From NCBI RefSeq assembly GCF_023242315.1, contig NZ_JALLIY010000016.1:124001-188000 (forward strand): 64,000 bases of DNA. Reading direction: 5' to 3'. Each line of letters starts with the position of its first letter. Position 1 is the first letter of the stretch. Of this stretch, positions 1-8,586 are shown piece by piece. Source of the stretch: Pseudomonas sp. MWU13-2105. GTDB lineage: Bacteria; Pseudomonadota; Gammaproteobacteria; Pseudomonadales; Pseudomonadaceae. Position numbers and translations under genes: made by a program. Below the pieces are notes generated by a model. That model did not search any database and was not told the origin of the DNA. It saw only the letters and a list, made by a program, of their open reading frames with translations.

Positions 1-171
1 TTCGGTGCCGGCTGGACTCCGGTGGACAATGTCACGATCGATATTGCTTATTCCTATCTGTGGGAAGAGAGCGTGCAGGTCAACGATACCTCCGCGACCC
101 GGGGCGCATACAGTGCCAAGTACAAGAACAGCGCGAGCGGACTCGGCACTTCCGTTAGCTATCGTTTCTAA
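1..171 (+). CDS. C-terminal end of an OmpP1/FadL-type outer membrane transporter (partial)
   Basis: Frame 1 is open from the first base to a TAA at 169-171 and gives 56 residues. The peptide alternates polar and hydrophobic residues like beta strands, contains AYSYLWEE, and ends in SVSYRF. A terminal phenylalanine is the normal assembly signal of an outer membrane beta barrel, and this ending is typical of FadL-family long-chain fatty acid and hydrocarbon channels. The 5' part lies outside the window, so plug-domain and substrate features cannot be judged. No terminator hairpin is obvious directly behind it. Confidence 0.75.
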   Translation, partial: FGAGWTPVDNVTIDIAYSYLWEESVQVNDTSATRGAYSAKYKNSASGLGTSVSYRF

Positions 172-390
172 CATAGAGCGTCGTTCTACGATAATTGTCC
201 GGCCGGGAGTTATCTCCCGCCCGTTTAAAGTTCATTGCCCTCGGGGGGGCAGCCGCTTGGTCGCCACTCGCACGCCCATAACGAGCGACATAAGCCCCTG
301 ATGAAATCGACGTGGCGTGGCCCAAGTCAAGACGGTGATAGCCTTGTTGCCAAAACCTGGCACGACACTCATACGTCCGGTTTGCAGCGC

Positions 391-566
391 ACGGATCTAC
401 TTGCTCAACGATGACCTCAACGCCGAAACGTTCGCGCAACTCCGCTGATAGCGCTTCGAGCCTGCTCAGCCGGCGTGCCACCAAGACGAGTGATTTCCCT
501 TGTGCTGCGTATTGCCGCGCTTGAGGCTCCGGTGATGAGAACCCAGGAATTCTCGCTCGTTTTCAT
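391..566 (-). pseudogene. Decayed short-chain dehydrogenase (SDR) fragment
   Basis: Reading leftward from ATG at 566, the first residues are MKTSENSWVLITGASS, the start of a classical SDR with its TGxxxGxG nucleotide site. The frame then breaks inside the glycine loop. Shifting frame recovers ARQYAAQGKSLVLVARR followed by LSRLEALSAELRERFG, the usual beta-2/alpha-2 continuation of an SDR. The similarity stops near 391 and the catalytic YxxxK half is absent. The pattern fits a small deletion at the GIG loop plus a 3' truncation. Nothing else in 172-717 looks like a gene. The reconstruction is by eye from family knowledge. Confidence 0.6.
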
Positions 567-717
567 ATCGCTGTTCTCTGGTTGGTTGAGCAGTTTCGGC
601 AGTTGACCGCAGCGCAATCAGAGCGACCGGGATCAATGGGCGCCAGTCGACCAAGCGACGCCCGCTCTGGATTTGGTAGTAGCGTGCGCGCATAAAGCAC
701 CACGTCGCCTGATTAAG

Positions 718-2178
718 TCATCGAGTCGCCACGGACCTGGCGTCGGGAGGTTGCCAGCCCCCACCTAGCGCCTTGAATGCCGCGACCGCGGCCCGCGCCG
801 ATTCCGTTCGCGCCTGCGCTCGCGCATCGGAAGCCCGCAGCATCGTTTCGTCGGCGTACAAGACATCGATCAGGCTGGCCGTGCCTTTCTCGTAGGCAAT
901 GAACGACGATTGGCGAGCCTGTGTCAGAGATGCCTCGCCCCCCGTCAGAGTGGTTGCCTGAACTTCCCGATTCACCAGGGCGGAGAAGGCATTCTCAACA
1001 TCCTCGGTAGCGCGTAATACGGACTGGCGGTAAACGGCCAGGGCTTCGGCTTCCTGCCCCTTGGCTTGATCGATTTGAGCGTTTATGCGGCCAAAGTCGA
1101 AAAGCCTCCAGCGCAGCCCCAGTACACCCGCCGACTGATTGGCGCCGCCGGTGAAAAGGTTGCCGCCGGATACGGCCGTGGCGCTACCCAGCAATGCGCT
1201 AAGGGAGAGTTTCGGGTAGTACTCGGCAATCGCCACCCCGATGTGTGCATTGGAGGCCGCCAGGCGGCGCTCAGCCACGATGAGATCCGGCCTACGGCGC
1301 AGCAGATCGGCCGGCGTTCCCGTGGCCTTTATCTGCGGTGCAAGAGGAATGCTCCCTGCATTTTCCAGTTGCGTGCGATGAGTACCTGGCGGTGTACCGA
1401 GCATTACATCCAGTGCATTCATGGCAGCATCCAGACTAGTCTGCAGCTCCGGCACTGTCGCTTGGACCTGCGACAGCGCGCCCTCAGTCTGGTGAACCTG
1501 ATAGTGGGCAGCGAGGCCCTTGCCGTAGAGCAAGCGGACTTTCTCTAACAGTTCCTGCTGCGTTTTGACTTGTCGGTTGGCAATGTCCAGCCGGGCCTGC
1601 AATCCGCGGAGAGTGATGTAGATATCGGCGGTTTGCGCAGCGATGGCCAGTCGTGTGGCAGCGGCGCCCGCCTCAGAAGCCTGGTACTCGGCGAATGCGG
1701 CTTCGCGCCCGCGTCGCAGGCCGCCAAAGACGTCAAGCTCCCAGCCAGCACCAAGGTTAACCTCGTAGGAGCTTCCATACCGATCATAGCCAGGTGTTGA
1801 GTTCAATACCTGGCCGAGCGGGGTCTCGACTGACTGGTAGGAACGCGCGGCCTGACCACTGATGTTCCCCGAGGGCAGTAAGGCAGCATTTGCGGCCCCC
1901 AATCCTGCCCGCGCCTGCGTGACTCGCGCCGACGCCTGCGCCAGATCCAGGTTCTGTTCAAGAGCCTTGGAGACAAAGTCGGTCAGCACTGGATCACCAA
2001 AACCTTCCCACCACGCCACAAGACTGGCCGGTGTCGCGACAGGCCTCTGCTCGACAGCAGGCTGACCCTGATAACGATCCGAAAGAGGAGCGTCCGGACG
2101 TTGATAGTCCGGACCGACCGCGCAGCCTGCCATCAAGCTGGCGCTCACCAAAAGAGCAATGGGACGGAGGGGCGGCAT
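718..2178 (-). CDS. Outer membrane factor lipoprotein of an RND efflux system (OprM/NodT type)
   Basis: A 486-residue protein expected to form the trimeric outer membrane duct of a tripartite pump. The ATG at 2178 is preferred over one eight codons upstream because AAGGA sits just ahead of it and because it opens a lipoprotein signal peptide ending in the lipobox LMAGC, giving an acylated cysteine before AVGPDYQRP, the standard start of NodT-family proteins. Two repeated outer-membrane-efflux domains follow, with FGDPVL and LRRRPDL motifs. The gene diverges from the adaptor and pump genes (2398-6587), whereas such genes usually lie downstream of the pump. The intervening 219 bp carries two matching palindromes. 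Confidence 0.92.
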   Translation of the reverse strand: MPPLRPIALLVSASLMAGCAVGPDYQRPDAPLSDRYQGQPAVEQRPVATPASLVAWWEGFGDPVLTDFVSKALEQNLDLAQASARVTQARAGLGAANAALLPSGNISGQAARSYQSVETPLGQVLNSTPGYDRYGSSYEVNLGAGWELDVFGGLRRGREAAFAEYQASEAGAAATRLAIAAQTADIYITLRGLQARLDIANRQVKTQQELLEKVRLLYGKGLAAHYQVHQTEGALSQVQATVPELQTSLDAAMNALDVMLGTPPGTHRTQLENAGSIPLAPQIKATGTPADLLRRRPDLIVAERRLAASNAHIGVAIAEYYPKLSLSALLGSATAVSGGNLFTGGANQSAGVLGLRWRLFDFGRINAQIDQAKGQEAEALAVYRQSVLRATEDVENAFSALVNREVQATTLTGGEASLTQARQSSFIAYEKGTASLIDVLYADETMLRASDARAQARTESARAAVAAFKALGGGWQPPDARSVATR

Positions 2179-2203
2179 TGAGGTTCCTTCAATCGAGGAC
2201 ATT

Positions 2204-2229
2204 TGTGACCATATTACTCAATGGTCACA
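2204..2229. promoter_or_regulatory. Operator-like palindrome over the outer membrane factor promoter
   Basis: TGTGACCAT, eight bases, then ATGGTCACA: perfect 9-bp arms. On the minus strand a TTGACA box (2233-2238) and a TAATAT box (2211-2216) are 16 bp apart, so the palindrome covers the spacer and -10 of the probable promoter for the leftward gene. The size and symmetry suit a TetR-family dimer; the regulator is unknown. Confidence 0.7.
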
Positions 2230-2325
2230 CACTGTCAATAAACGCCGTTTGATCAGGCCACAACGACCGCTAATGAATAATGAGAAAACCTGCGTGGTCA
2301 CGGGGAACCTGAACATCCAATAGAA

Positions 2326-2352
2326 TGTGACCATTGACAGATATAGTCACTA
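2326..2352. promoter_or_regulatory. Second operator-like palindrome over the adaptor/pump promoter
   Basis: TGTGACCAT, eight bases, then ATAGTCACT: the same left arm and spacing as the site at 2204-2229, with two mismatches in the right arm. A TTGACA box at 2334-2339 lies inside it and a GAGAAT box follows at 2357-2362 (17-bp spacing), so a bound repressor would block the rightward promoter. Confidence 0.6.
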
Positions 2353-2397
2353 AACTGAGAATGTGCTGCATGTCCTATTGTTTAAGTAAGGGAACCT

Positions 2398-3507
2398 ATG
2401 CGCCGGCTTCGACCTGTCCCTATTGCTGCTTGCTTGCTACCTCTAGTCCTGACGGCGTGTGGCGACTCATCCACCGTTGAAGATCCCCGCACGCATGCTC
2501 CTCTGGTGAGGTCCTCTGCGGTTCAGGGTTCGTCCGACGTTTCACGCTCTTTCACAGGTGTCGTGGCTGCCCGCGTCCAGGGTGACCTGGGTTTTCGGGT
2601 ATCAGGCAAGATACTTGAGCGTCTAGTTGACACGGGGCAGACCGTTAAGCGGGGTCAGCCGCTCATGCGTCTCGACCCAATCGACCTCGGCTTGCAGGCG
2701 CGAGCACAGCAAGAGTTGGTCATAGCCGCCCGGGCCCGGGCCAAGCAGACAATTGATGACGAGGCCCGATATCGCGACCTGGTCGCCGCCGGGGCCATTT
2801 CTGCATCGGCGTACGACCAGGTCAAAGCCGCGGCGGATACTGCAAAAGCGCAGCTCAGCGCTGCTGAAGCGCAGGCTGACGTGGCTCGCAATGCTTCTGG
2901 TTATGCGGTGTTGTTGGCTGATTCCGACGGAGTGGTGGTGGAGACGCTCGCCGAGCCCGGGCAAGTCGTCAACCCGGGGCAGCCTGTGGTTCGACTGGCG
3001 CGGGCCGGGCAGCGCGAAGCCATCGTGCATCTGCCCGAGACGCTACGCCCAACAGCAGGATCCACCGCGCAGGCGACGCTTTACGGCAACACCATGGGTA
3101 CTGTTACAGCGAAACTGCGGCTGCTTTCTGACTCGGCCGACGGTATGACACGCACCTTTGAGGCGCGGTATGTGCTTGAGGGCGCGTTGGCCAATGCGCC
3201 GTTAGGTTCGACCGTCACTCTTCGGATCGCCGAACGCAGCGCAAATGGACAGGTGCTACAAGTGCCGATCGCTGCTGTTTATGACCCAGGTAAAGGCACT
3301 GGCGTGTGGGTCATTACTGGCGAACCAGCGAAGGTGACCTGGCGACCTGTTCGGGTCTTGGGCTTGAGCGATGACGCGGCGCGAGTTGCAGGCGATCTCA
3401 AGGTCGGCGAACAGATTGTCGCGTTAGGTGCACATCTACTGCGCGATGGCGAGGAGGTGAGACTGGCCCAACAGGGTAACGTCAAAGTCGCCGGGAGCCA
3501 TCCATGA
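2398..3507 (+). CDS. Periplasmic adaptor (membrane fusion) lipoprotein of the RND efflux system
   Basis: A 369-residue HlyD/AcrA-type adaptor that would bridge the pump to the outer membrane duct. It starts at an ATG 6 bases after AAGGGA. The signal peptide ends in the lipobox LTAC, so the mature protein is lipid-anchored in the inner membrane. The order is a barrel-sandwich half (GDLGFRVSGKI, then GQTVKRGQPLMRLDP), an alanine-rich helical hairpin at about residues 100-165, the second lipoyl half (SDGVVVETLAEPGQVV) and a C-terminal barrel. The last four bases overlap the pump start (ATGA), indicating translational coupling. Specificity cannot be inferred. Confidence 0.92.
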   Translation: MRRLRPVPIAACLLPLVLTACGDSSTVEDPRTHAPLVRSSAVQGSSDVSRSFTGVVAARVQGDLGFRVSGKILERLVDTGQTVKRGQPLMRLDPIDLGLQARAQQELVIAARARAKQTIDDEARYRDLVAAGAISASAYDQVKAAADTAKAQLSAAEAQADVARNASGYAVLLADSDGVVVETLAEPGQVVNPGQPVVRLARAGQREAIVHLPETLRPTAGSTAQATLYGNTMGTVTAKLRLLSDSADGMTRTFEARYVLEGALANAPLGSTVTLRIAERSANGQVLQVPIAAVYDPGKGTGVWVITGEPAKVTWRPVRVLGLSDDAARVAGDLKVGEQIVALGAHLLRDGEEVRLAQQGNVKVAGSHP

Positions 3508-6500
3508 GCCAGGGGCGTTTCAATCTTTCGGCGATCGCCGTTCGCGAACGCTCGATCACGGTATTCCTGATCTTCCTGATCGCTGTCGCAGGGATCCTGT
3601 CGTTTTTCCAACTGGGGCGTGCGGAAGATCCCCCGTTTACGGTCAAGCAACTGACGGTCATTACCGCGTGGCCGGGCGCTACGGCACAGGAGATGCAGGA
3701 CCAGGTCGCAGAGCCACTTGAAAAACGCCTGCAAGAACTGAAATGGTACGACCGCACGGAAACCTACACCCGTCCAGGTCTCGCCTTCACCATGGTGACA
3801 CTGCTCGATCGCACACCGCCCTCCCAGGTGCAGGAGGAGTTCTATCAGGCGCGTAAAAAGCTCGACGACGAGGCCAGCAAGCTACCGGCGGGTGTCATAG
3901 GCCCGATGGTCAACGACGAGTTTTCAGATGTGACATTTGCGCTTTTAGCCTTGAAAGCCAAAGGCGAGCCGCAGCGACTGTTGGTGCGTGATGCGGAGTC
4001 GTTGCGCCAGCGCCTGTTGCATGTACCGGGCGTGAAGAAGGTCAACATCATTGGTGAGCGGGCCGAACGCATCTTTGTTTCCTTCTCCCATGATCGGTTG
4101 GCCACCCTGGGCGTATCTCCTCAGGACATCTTTGCCGCGCTGAACAATCAGAACGTGCTCACGCCTGCTGGCTCAATTGAAACCAATGGGCCGCAAGTCT
4201 TCCTCCGTCTCGACGGTGCCTTCGACAAGGTACAGAAGATTCGTGACACACCTCTGGCGGTTCAAGGTCGAACACTGAAGCTCTCGGACGTGGCGACGGT
4301 CGAGCGTGGTTATGAAGATCCGGCCACCTTCCTCGTGCGTAATAACGGTGAGGAGGCCCTCTTACTGGGGATCGTCATGCGCGAAGGCTGGAACGGTCTT
4401 GACCTGGGCAAGGCACTGGACGCGCAGAGGAGCAAAATCAATGAAGGCATGCCGCTGGGCATGACACTCACCAAGGTCACCGATCAGTCTGTGAATATCA
4501 GTTCCGCCGTCGATGAGTTCATGATCAAGTTCTTCGTCGCCCTGCTGGTTGTGATGCTTGTCTGCTTTCTCAGCATGGGCTGGCATGTAGGTATTGTGGT
4601 GGCGGCGGCTGTGCCGCTGACGCTGGCCGTGGTGTTTGTGGTGATGGCGGCCACTGGAAAGAACTTTGACCGTATTACCCTCGGGTCGCTGATTCTGGCG
4701 CTTGGACTGCTGGTGGACGACGCCATCATTGCTATCGAGATGATGGTGGTGAAAATGGAGGAAGGCTACGACCGCATCAAGGCATCGGCGTACGCCTGGA
4801 GTCATACGGCCGCACCGATGCTTTCCGGTACGCTGGTGACCGCTATCGGCTTTTTGCCCAACGGCTTCGCACAGTCGACAGCCGGCGAGTACACCAGCAA
4901 CATGTTCTGGATCGTGGGCATTGCCCTGATTGCCTCCTGGGTGGTTGCGGTGGCCTTTACCCCATATCTGGGCGTGAAGATGTTGCCGAAGATCAAGACG
5001 GTCGAGGGGGGTCACACGGCCATCTACAACACCCCTAATTACAACCGCTTCCGCCAGATTCTGACACGCGTCATCGCCCGTAAATGGCTGGTGGCCGGCA
5101 CTGTTATCGCTACGTTTACCGTGGCGATCCTCGGCATGAGCCTGGTCAAGAAGCAGTTCTTCCCCACCTCGGACCGTCCAGAAGTCTTGATCGAAGTGCA
5201 AATGCCCTATGGAACCGCCATTGAGCAGACCAGCGCCACCACCGCCAAGATCGAGGCCTGGCTGCAAAAGCAGGCTGAAGCAAAAATCGTCACGGCCTAT
5301 ATCGGGCAAGGTGCGCCACGCTTCTACCTGGCGATGGCGCCGGAACTCCCTGACCCATCGTTCGCGAAGGTTGTGGTGCTGACGGACAGCCAGGAGGCAC
5401 GTGAGGCCCTCAAGTTCCGTATTCGTGAGGCGGTGGCCGAAGGACTTGCCCCAGAAGCGCGTGTCAGGGTTACGCAGCTGGTGTTTGGTCCGTATTCACC
5501 TTTTCCTGTCGCCTATCGGGTGATGGGACCTGACCCAGCAAAATTGCGCGAGATCGCCGACCAGGTACAGGAAGTGATGCAGGCGAGCCCCATGATGAGA
5601 ACCGTCAACACTGACTGGGGCCCGCTGACGCCGACACTGCATTTCACCCTGGATCAGGACCGCTTGCAGGCGGTGGGGCTGACGTCCAGCACTGTCGCGC
5701 AGCAGCTGCAATTCCTGCTCGCGGGGGTACCGATCACGGCAGTACGTGAGGACATTCGTTCGGTGCAGGTGATCGGGCGTGCTGCGGGTGATATCCGGCT
5801 CGACCCTGAAAAAATAGAAGGCTTTACGCTCGTGGGCACGGCGGGCCAGCGGATTCCGCTGTCCCAGGTAGGAGAAGTCGACGTCCGCATGGAGGATTCG
5901 CTCCTTCGGCGTCGTGACCGCACGCCGACCATTACCGTGCGCGGCGACATTGCCGAAGGTCTGCAGCCACCGGACGTCTCGAGTGTGATCATGAAGGAGC
6001 TGCAGCCGGTTATCGACAAGCTGCCTGATGGGTATCGTATCGAGCAGTCGGGAGCCATCGAGGAGTCGGGCAAGGCCGGCCAGGCCATATTGCCGCTGCT
6101 GCCGATCATGATTGCCGTCACGCTGCTGATCATCATCCTGCAAGTCCGTTCGATCTCGGCAATGATCATGGTGTTTTTTACCTCGCCGCTGGGATTGATT
6201 GGCGTGGTGCCGACATTGCTCATCTTCCAGCAACCGTTTGGTATCAACGCCCTGGTCGGCCTGATCGCACTTTCGGGCATTCTGATGCGTAATACGCTGA
6301 TTTTGATTGGACAAATCCATCACAACGCACAAGAAGGACTGGATCCGTTCCATGCAGTGATCGAAGCCACAGTACAGCGTGCTCGCCCGGTGCTGCTGAC
6401 AGCACTGGCAGCTATCCTGGCGTTCATCCCCCTGACTCACTCTGTCTTCTGGGGGACCCTGGCCTACACACTGATCGGAGGTACGTTCGTCGGAACCATC

Positions 6501-6587
6501 GTGACGCTGGTGTTCCTGCCGGCGATGTACTCAATCTGGTTCAAGATCAGCCCTGTCAATCAGAGGCAAACTGAAACAGCAGACTGA
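3504..6587 (+). CDS. RND multidrug efflux inner membrane pump
   Basis: 1027 residues, the usual length of an AcrB/HAE1-family proton-driven pump. It has an N-terminal membrane helix, two large periplasmic loops and two six-helix membrane blocks. The proton-relay aspartate pair is present as D405-D406 in LVDDAIIAIEMM. The C-terminal block carries SGILMRNTLILIGQI, the family's helix 10-11 region. The adaptor overlaps it by 4 bp upstream, and an inverted repeat follows 23 bp downstream. VexF/MexF-like pumps share this layout, but substrates cannot be read from sequence. No regulator gene is adjacent. Confidence 0.95.
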   Translation: MSQGRFNLSAIAVRERSITVFLIFLIAVAGILSFFQLGRAEDPPFTVKQLTVITAWPGATAQEMQDQVAEPLEKRLQELKWYDRTETYTRPGLAFTMVTLLDRTPPSQVQEEFYQARKKLDDEASKLPAGVIGPMVNDEFSDVTFALLALKAKGEPQRLLVRDAESLRQRLLHVPGVKKVNIIGERAERIFVSFSHDRLATLGVSPQDIFAALNNQNVLTPAGSIETNGPQVFLRLDGAFDKVQKIRDTPLAVQGRTLKLSDVATVERGYEDPATFLVRNNGEEALLLGIVMREGWNGLDLGKALDAQRSKINEGMPLGMTLTKVTDQSVNISSAVDEFMIKFFVALLVVMLVCFLSMGWHVGIVVAAAVPLTLAVVFVVMAATGKNFDRITLGSLILALGLLVDDAIIAIEMMVVKMEEGYDRIKASAYAWSHTAAPMLSGTLVTAIGFLPNGFAQSTAGEYTSNMFWIVGIALIASWVVAVAFTPYLGVKMLPKIKTVEGGHTAIYNTPNYNRFRQILTRVIARKWLVAGTVIATFTVAILGMSLVKKQFFPTSDRPEVLIEVQMPYGTAIEQTSATTAKIEAWLQKQAEAKIVTAYIGQGAPRFYLAMAPELPDPSFAKVVVLTDSQEAREALKFRIREAVAEGLAPEARVRVTQLVFGPYSPFPVAYRVMGPDPAKLREIADQVQEVMQASPMMRTVNTDWGPLTPTLHFTLDQDRLQAVGLTSSTVAQQLQFLLAGVPITAVREDIRSVQVIGRAAGDIRLDPEKIEGFTLVGTAGQRIPLSQVGEVDVRMEDSLLRRRDRTPTITVRGDIAEGLQPPDVSSVIMKELQPVIDKLPDGYRIEQSGAIEESGKAGQAILPLLPIMIAVTLLIIILQVRSISAMIMVFFTSPLGLIGVVPTLLIFQQPFGINALVGLIALSGILMRNTLILIGQIHHNAQEGLDPFHAVIEATVQRARPVLLTALAAILAFIPLTHSVFWGTLAYTLIGGTFVGTIVTLVFLPAMYSIWFKISPVNQRQTETAD

Positions 6588-6610
6588 TATAGCACGCGAA
6601 CCGATTTGAA

Positions 6611-6634
6611 GAGAGGACGCCACCCCGTCCTCTC
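6611..6634 (+). terminator. Probable terminator of the adaptor-pump operon
   Basis: Perfect 9-bp stem GAGAGGACG / CGTCCTCTC with a six-base loop, starting 23 bases after the pump stop. Only a weak T-rich tail follows, so termination may be incomplete. Confidence 0.55.
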
Positions 6635-6845
6635 GTCGTTCACCTCATTACTCACGCACTCTCAATAGGTTTGGATTCGGTGGAGCTTGACGCGCAGTCT
6701 TGGCAACCCACCAATCAGCATAGCGTTGACCTTTTCGCCAATATTCGCTTGAACGCTACGAGTAAGCACCCGTTGGGGAACAAGCGATTTAATATCTGTC
6801 TTTCAATCTGGCTTTTAAGTACAGCAGGCATATTTAGAGAGTCGC

Positions 6846-7109
6846 TTACTTTCCCATATTTTGACTCATCAAACCATCCAAAACAGGCAATTGATTGGCC
6901 GCTTGCCATGCGCGAAAGTTTTTACAGCCTTCCACATTCACTTCAGCAGTATTGCTGCGCGAATCACAGATCATGGACCACTTCCGCTGCAACGTCGGAT
7001 ACTTGACGAACGCATCTTGGGTGGGTGGCTGGCAGCCGGACAAAGTGGCAACTGACATGATGACGGCGGCTAATTTCCAAGCCGTTGAATAATGTTTTTT
7101 TAATATCAT
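6846..7109 (-). CDS. Small lipoprotein, resembling EexN/TrbK entry-exclusion lipoproteins
   Basis: An 87-residue protein with a lysine-rich start, a hydrophobic stretch and the lipobox LSGC, so C26 should be acylated. The mature part is short with two cysteines (C48 and C62) in a WSMIC...GCKNFRAWQA arrangement. Entry-exclusion lipoproteins of conjugative elements share this plan: a lipobox, then a short domain with a paired-cysteine, asparagine/alanine-rich end. The start at 7109 is chosen because it opens the signal peptide and GGAG lies 11 bases upstream. No other conjugation gene is nearby. It may instead be an unrelated small lipoprotein. Confidence 0.5.
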   Translation of the reverse strand: MILKKHYSTAWKLAAVIMSVATLSGCQPPTQDAFVKYPTLQRKWSMICDSRSNTAEVNVEGCKNFRAWQAANQLPVLDGLMSQNMGK

Positions 7110-7691
7110 GATTATCAGCACTCCAACCAAGGAGGCTCTCCAAACCTTGTTGGACGGATCTAACAACTGTCTCCAGTCGTTGAGGGCACATGAGAATCCT
7201 ACGAACTGAATGGCTCTATTGCTAGATCCACTTTCAGGTCATTTGATAGATCCATTAAATTAATGGATTTCCCTCAAATACATGTCGCTCTCTCTGGAGC
7301 TGACGCTCAATCTGGTGGAAACGGCCCCAGCGGTACCGTATCAGGCCACCGCGCCGACCGATTTCTGATCACCGACGTCACCAATCAGAGCAAGAGGCTG
7401 TCGCCCCTGCAACTCACGTTCGAGAGGACAGCCTGTGACCTCCATGGGATCTGGATCGCCCCTGGAAGGCCAGGCCTATGTCAGTGTCGCGGTAATAACG
7501 GCCATCTCCATGAGCCAGCCGGACGCTGCTATCGATAATGAGCAGGAGTGCGTTGATCAGTGCAGTACGCCGGGCATTCATAGGCGAGGACAGGCGTCAC
7601 TCCCTCACCGACCGAATGCTCGATTTTCACACTGACGGACGCTTGCTGCCAGGCAATGCCTCCGGACAAATGATCGATTGCAGGAGATACG
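7110..7691. other. Gene-poor stretch ending in a duplicated leader
   Basis: No open frame here has both a ribosome site and recognisable content. An ATG at 7281 opens a 28-codon frame, MSLSLELTLNLV..., that stops early and may be the remnant of a gene start. From about 7560 the sequence resembles the leader of the related gene at 8587. Confidence 0.4.
7602..7691 (+). repeat. Leader copy 1 upstream of the first coiled-coil gene
   Basis: CCCTCACCGACCGAATGC at 7602-7619 matches CCCTCGCCGATCGAATGC at 8495-8512 at 16 of 18 positions. It lies 90 bases before the ATG at 7692; the other lies 92 bases before the ATG at 8587. Both end in a purine-rich ribosome site, so the leader was duplicated with its gene. 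Confidence 0.55.
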
Positions 7692-7988
7692 ATGAAGTCC
7701 TCAAAACACCTGGATAACGCGCTCGAGGCTGCCGGTTGTATTGAAGAAAAACTCAAGGCTGCGGTAGAGGCATGGCGGGCCGACATTGACCGTTTCGCTT
7801 CAAGTTATGAACTGAAGGGGGTCGATCACGAATTAAGGTGTCAGTACCGATGCAAAACTGACAATCGTATAGAACGTGATAGGGCCAAAGAGCAACGGCC
7901 TGACAGAATCGGAAAATGGATGGTCATTCTGATGACCACGGTGATAATAATTCTAACTGTTTTTAAACTACACATTGAAAGCCTTTAA
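7692..7988 (+). CDS. Short DUF1640-like membrane protein, paralogue of the gene at 8587
   Basis: 98 residues, behind a good CAGGAG ribosome site. Residues 7-41 (LDNALEAAGCIEEKLKAAVE, then AWRADIDRFASSYEL) align with the N-terminus of the larger protein at 8587 (LYNAL...EKAKAVVEAWEAEV) and with the bacterial DUF1640/CCDC90-like coiled-coil family. The long coiled-coil middle of its neighbour is missing; a basic linker leads directly to one membrane helix at about 75-93 near the C-terminus. It is either a truncated copy or a short natural form. The function is unknown. Confidence 0.6.
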   Translation: MKSSKHLDNALEAAGCIEEKLKAAVEAWRADIDRFASSYELKGVDHELRCQYRCKTDNRIERDRAKEQRPDRIGKWMVILMTTVIIILTVFKLHIESL

Positions 7989-8008
7989 AATTTTGGCAGT
8001 CCCTGCTG

Positions 8009-8236
8009 GTGCCAAGACCACCTGACATCAAGGTTTCAAAAACTCAACGTCAGTCGGCAAGCTTGTCTCTCTTGATCTGCGCTCACACCGTACACAGCAG
8101 TGAGCATTTGTGGGACGCGGCAAGGACGCCGCCATGGCCCCCCCTTCCCCTCGAAGCCCTCATGTTAAAACAATGTTTCCATGAGGCACACCCTGTGACA
8201 GCACGTGCGATACAAGAACACTACATCCAGAACTGA
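8009..8236 (+). CDS. Possible small protein of 75 residues (doubtful)
   Basis: A GTG-started frame of 75 codons with no convincing ribosome site and no recognised domain. In its favour, a perfect 8-bp inverted repeat begins at the stop codon (8235-8256), as expected of a transcription unit ending there. Against it, the start is weak and the composition is unremarkable. The leader of the next gene follows. Confidence 0.25.
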   Translation: MPRPPDIKVSKTQRQSASLSLLICAHTVHSSEHLWDAARTPPWPPLPLEALMLKQCFHEAHPVTARAIQEHYIQN

Positions 8237-8256
8237 GAGCAGAGCCCCCTGCTCTC
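8235..8256 (+). terminator. Hairpin at the end of the 8009-8236 frame
   Basis: GAGAGCAG / CTGCTCTC with a six-base loop. No T-run follows, so it may be a weak terminator or an RNA 3' end. Confidence 0.4.
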
Positions 8257-8494
8257 TGTACGACTGTGCGCGGCATACGTGTAGTTGCGCGCAATGAGCT
8301 AGGCCGTTTCCTACATTTTCACCGGAAGTGGCTGGCTATCTCACCCAGTGAGTTTGGATCGATGATTTGACCTGGTTAGCTGTCGTTGGCAGCACCTTCC
8401 CAAGTGGTCGTGATCTTCGAGGCCACGGTGTGCAGATAGCACATTGATCATCCCTAGTTCGCCCAGCATTCGGAAGCGCGAACAGTCGTCGACA

Positions 8495-8586
8495 CCCTCG
8501 CCGATCGAATGCCCCAACCCCACCGTGACGGAGACCTACCGTCAGGTGGTGCCTCCTCGTCACGTCTGCATTGAGTAGGAGACACC
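8495..8586 (+). repeat. Leader copy 2 upstream of the second coiled-coil gene
   Basis: This matches the leader at 7602-7691 in sequence and in distance to the start codon. It contains a TGACGG / CCGTCA inverted repeat and ends in GTAGGAG before the ATG at 8587. Confidence 0.55.

Noticed and set aside
6671..7006. Rightward frame of 111 codons
   Set aside because: It runs antisense to the small lipoprotein gene, lacks a ribosome site and shows no domain.
7263..7538. Rightward frame of 91 codons
   Set aside because: Atypical composition with many arginines and cysteines, no ribosome site, and no similarity recognised; better explained as noncoding or remnant DNA.
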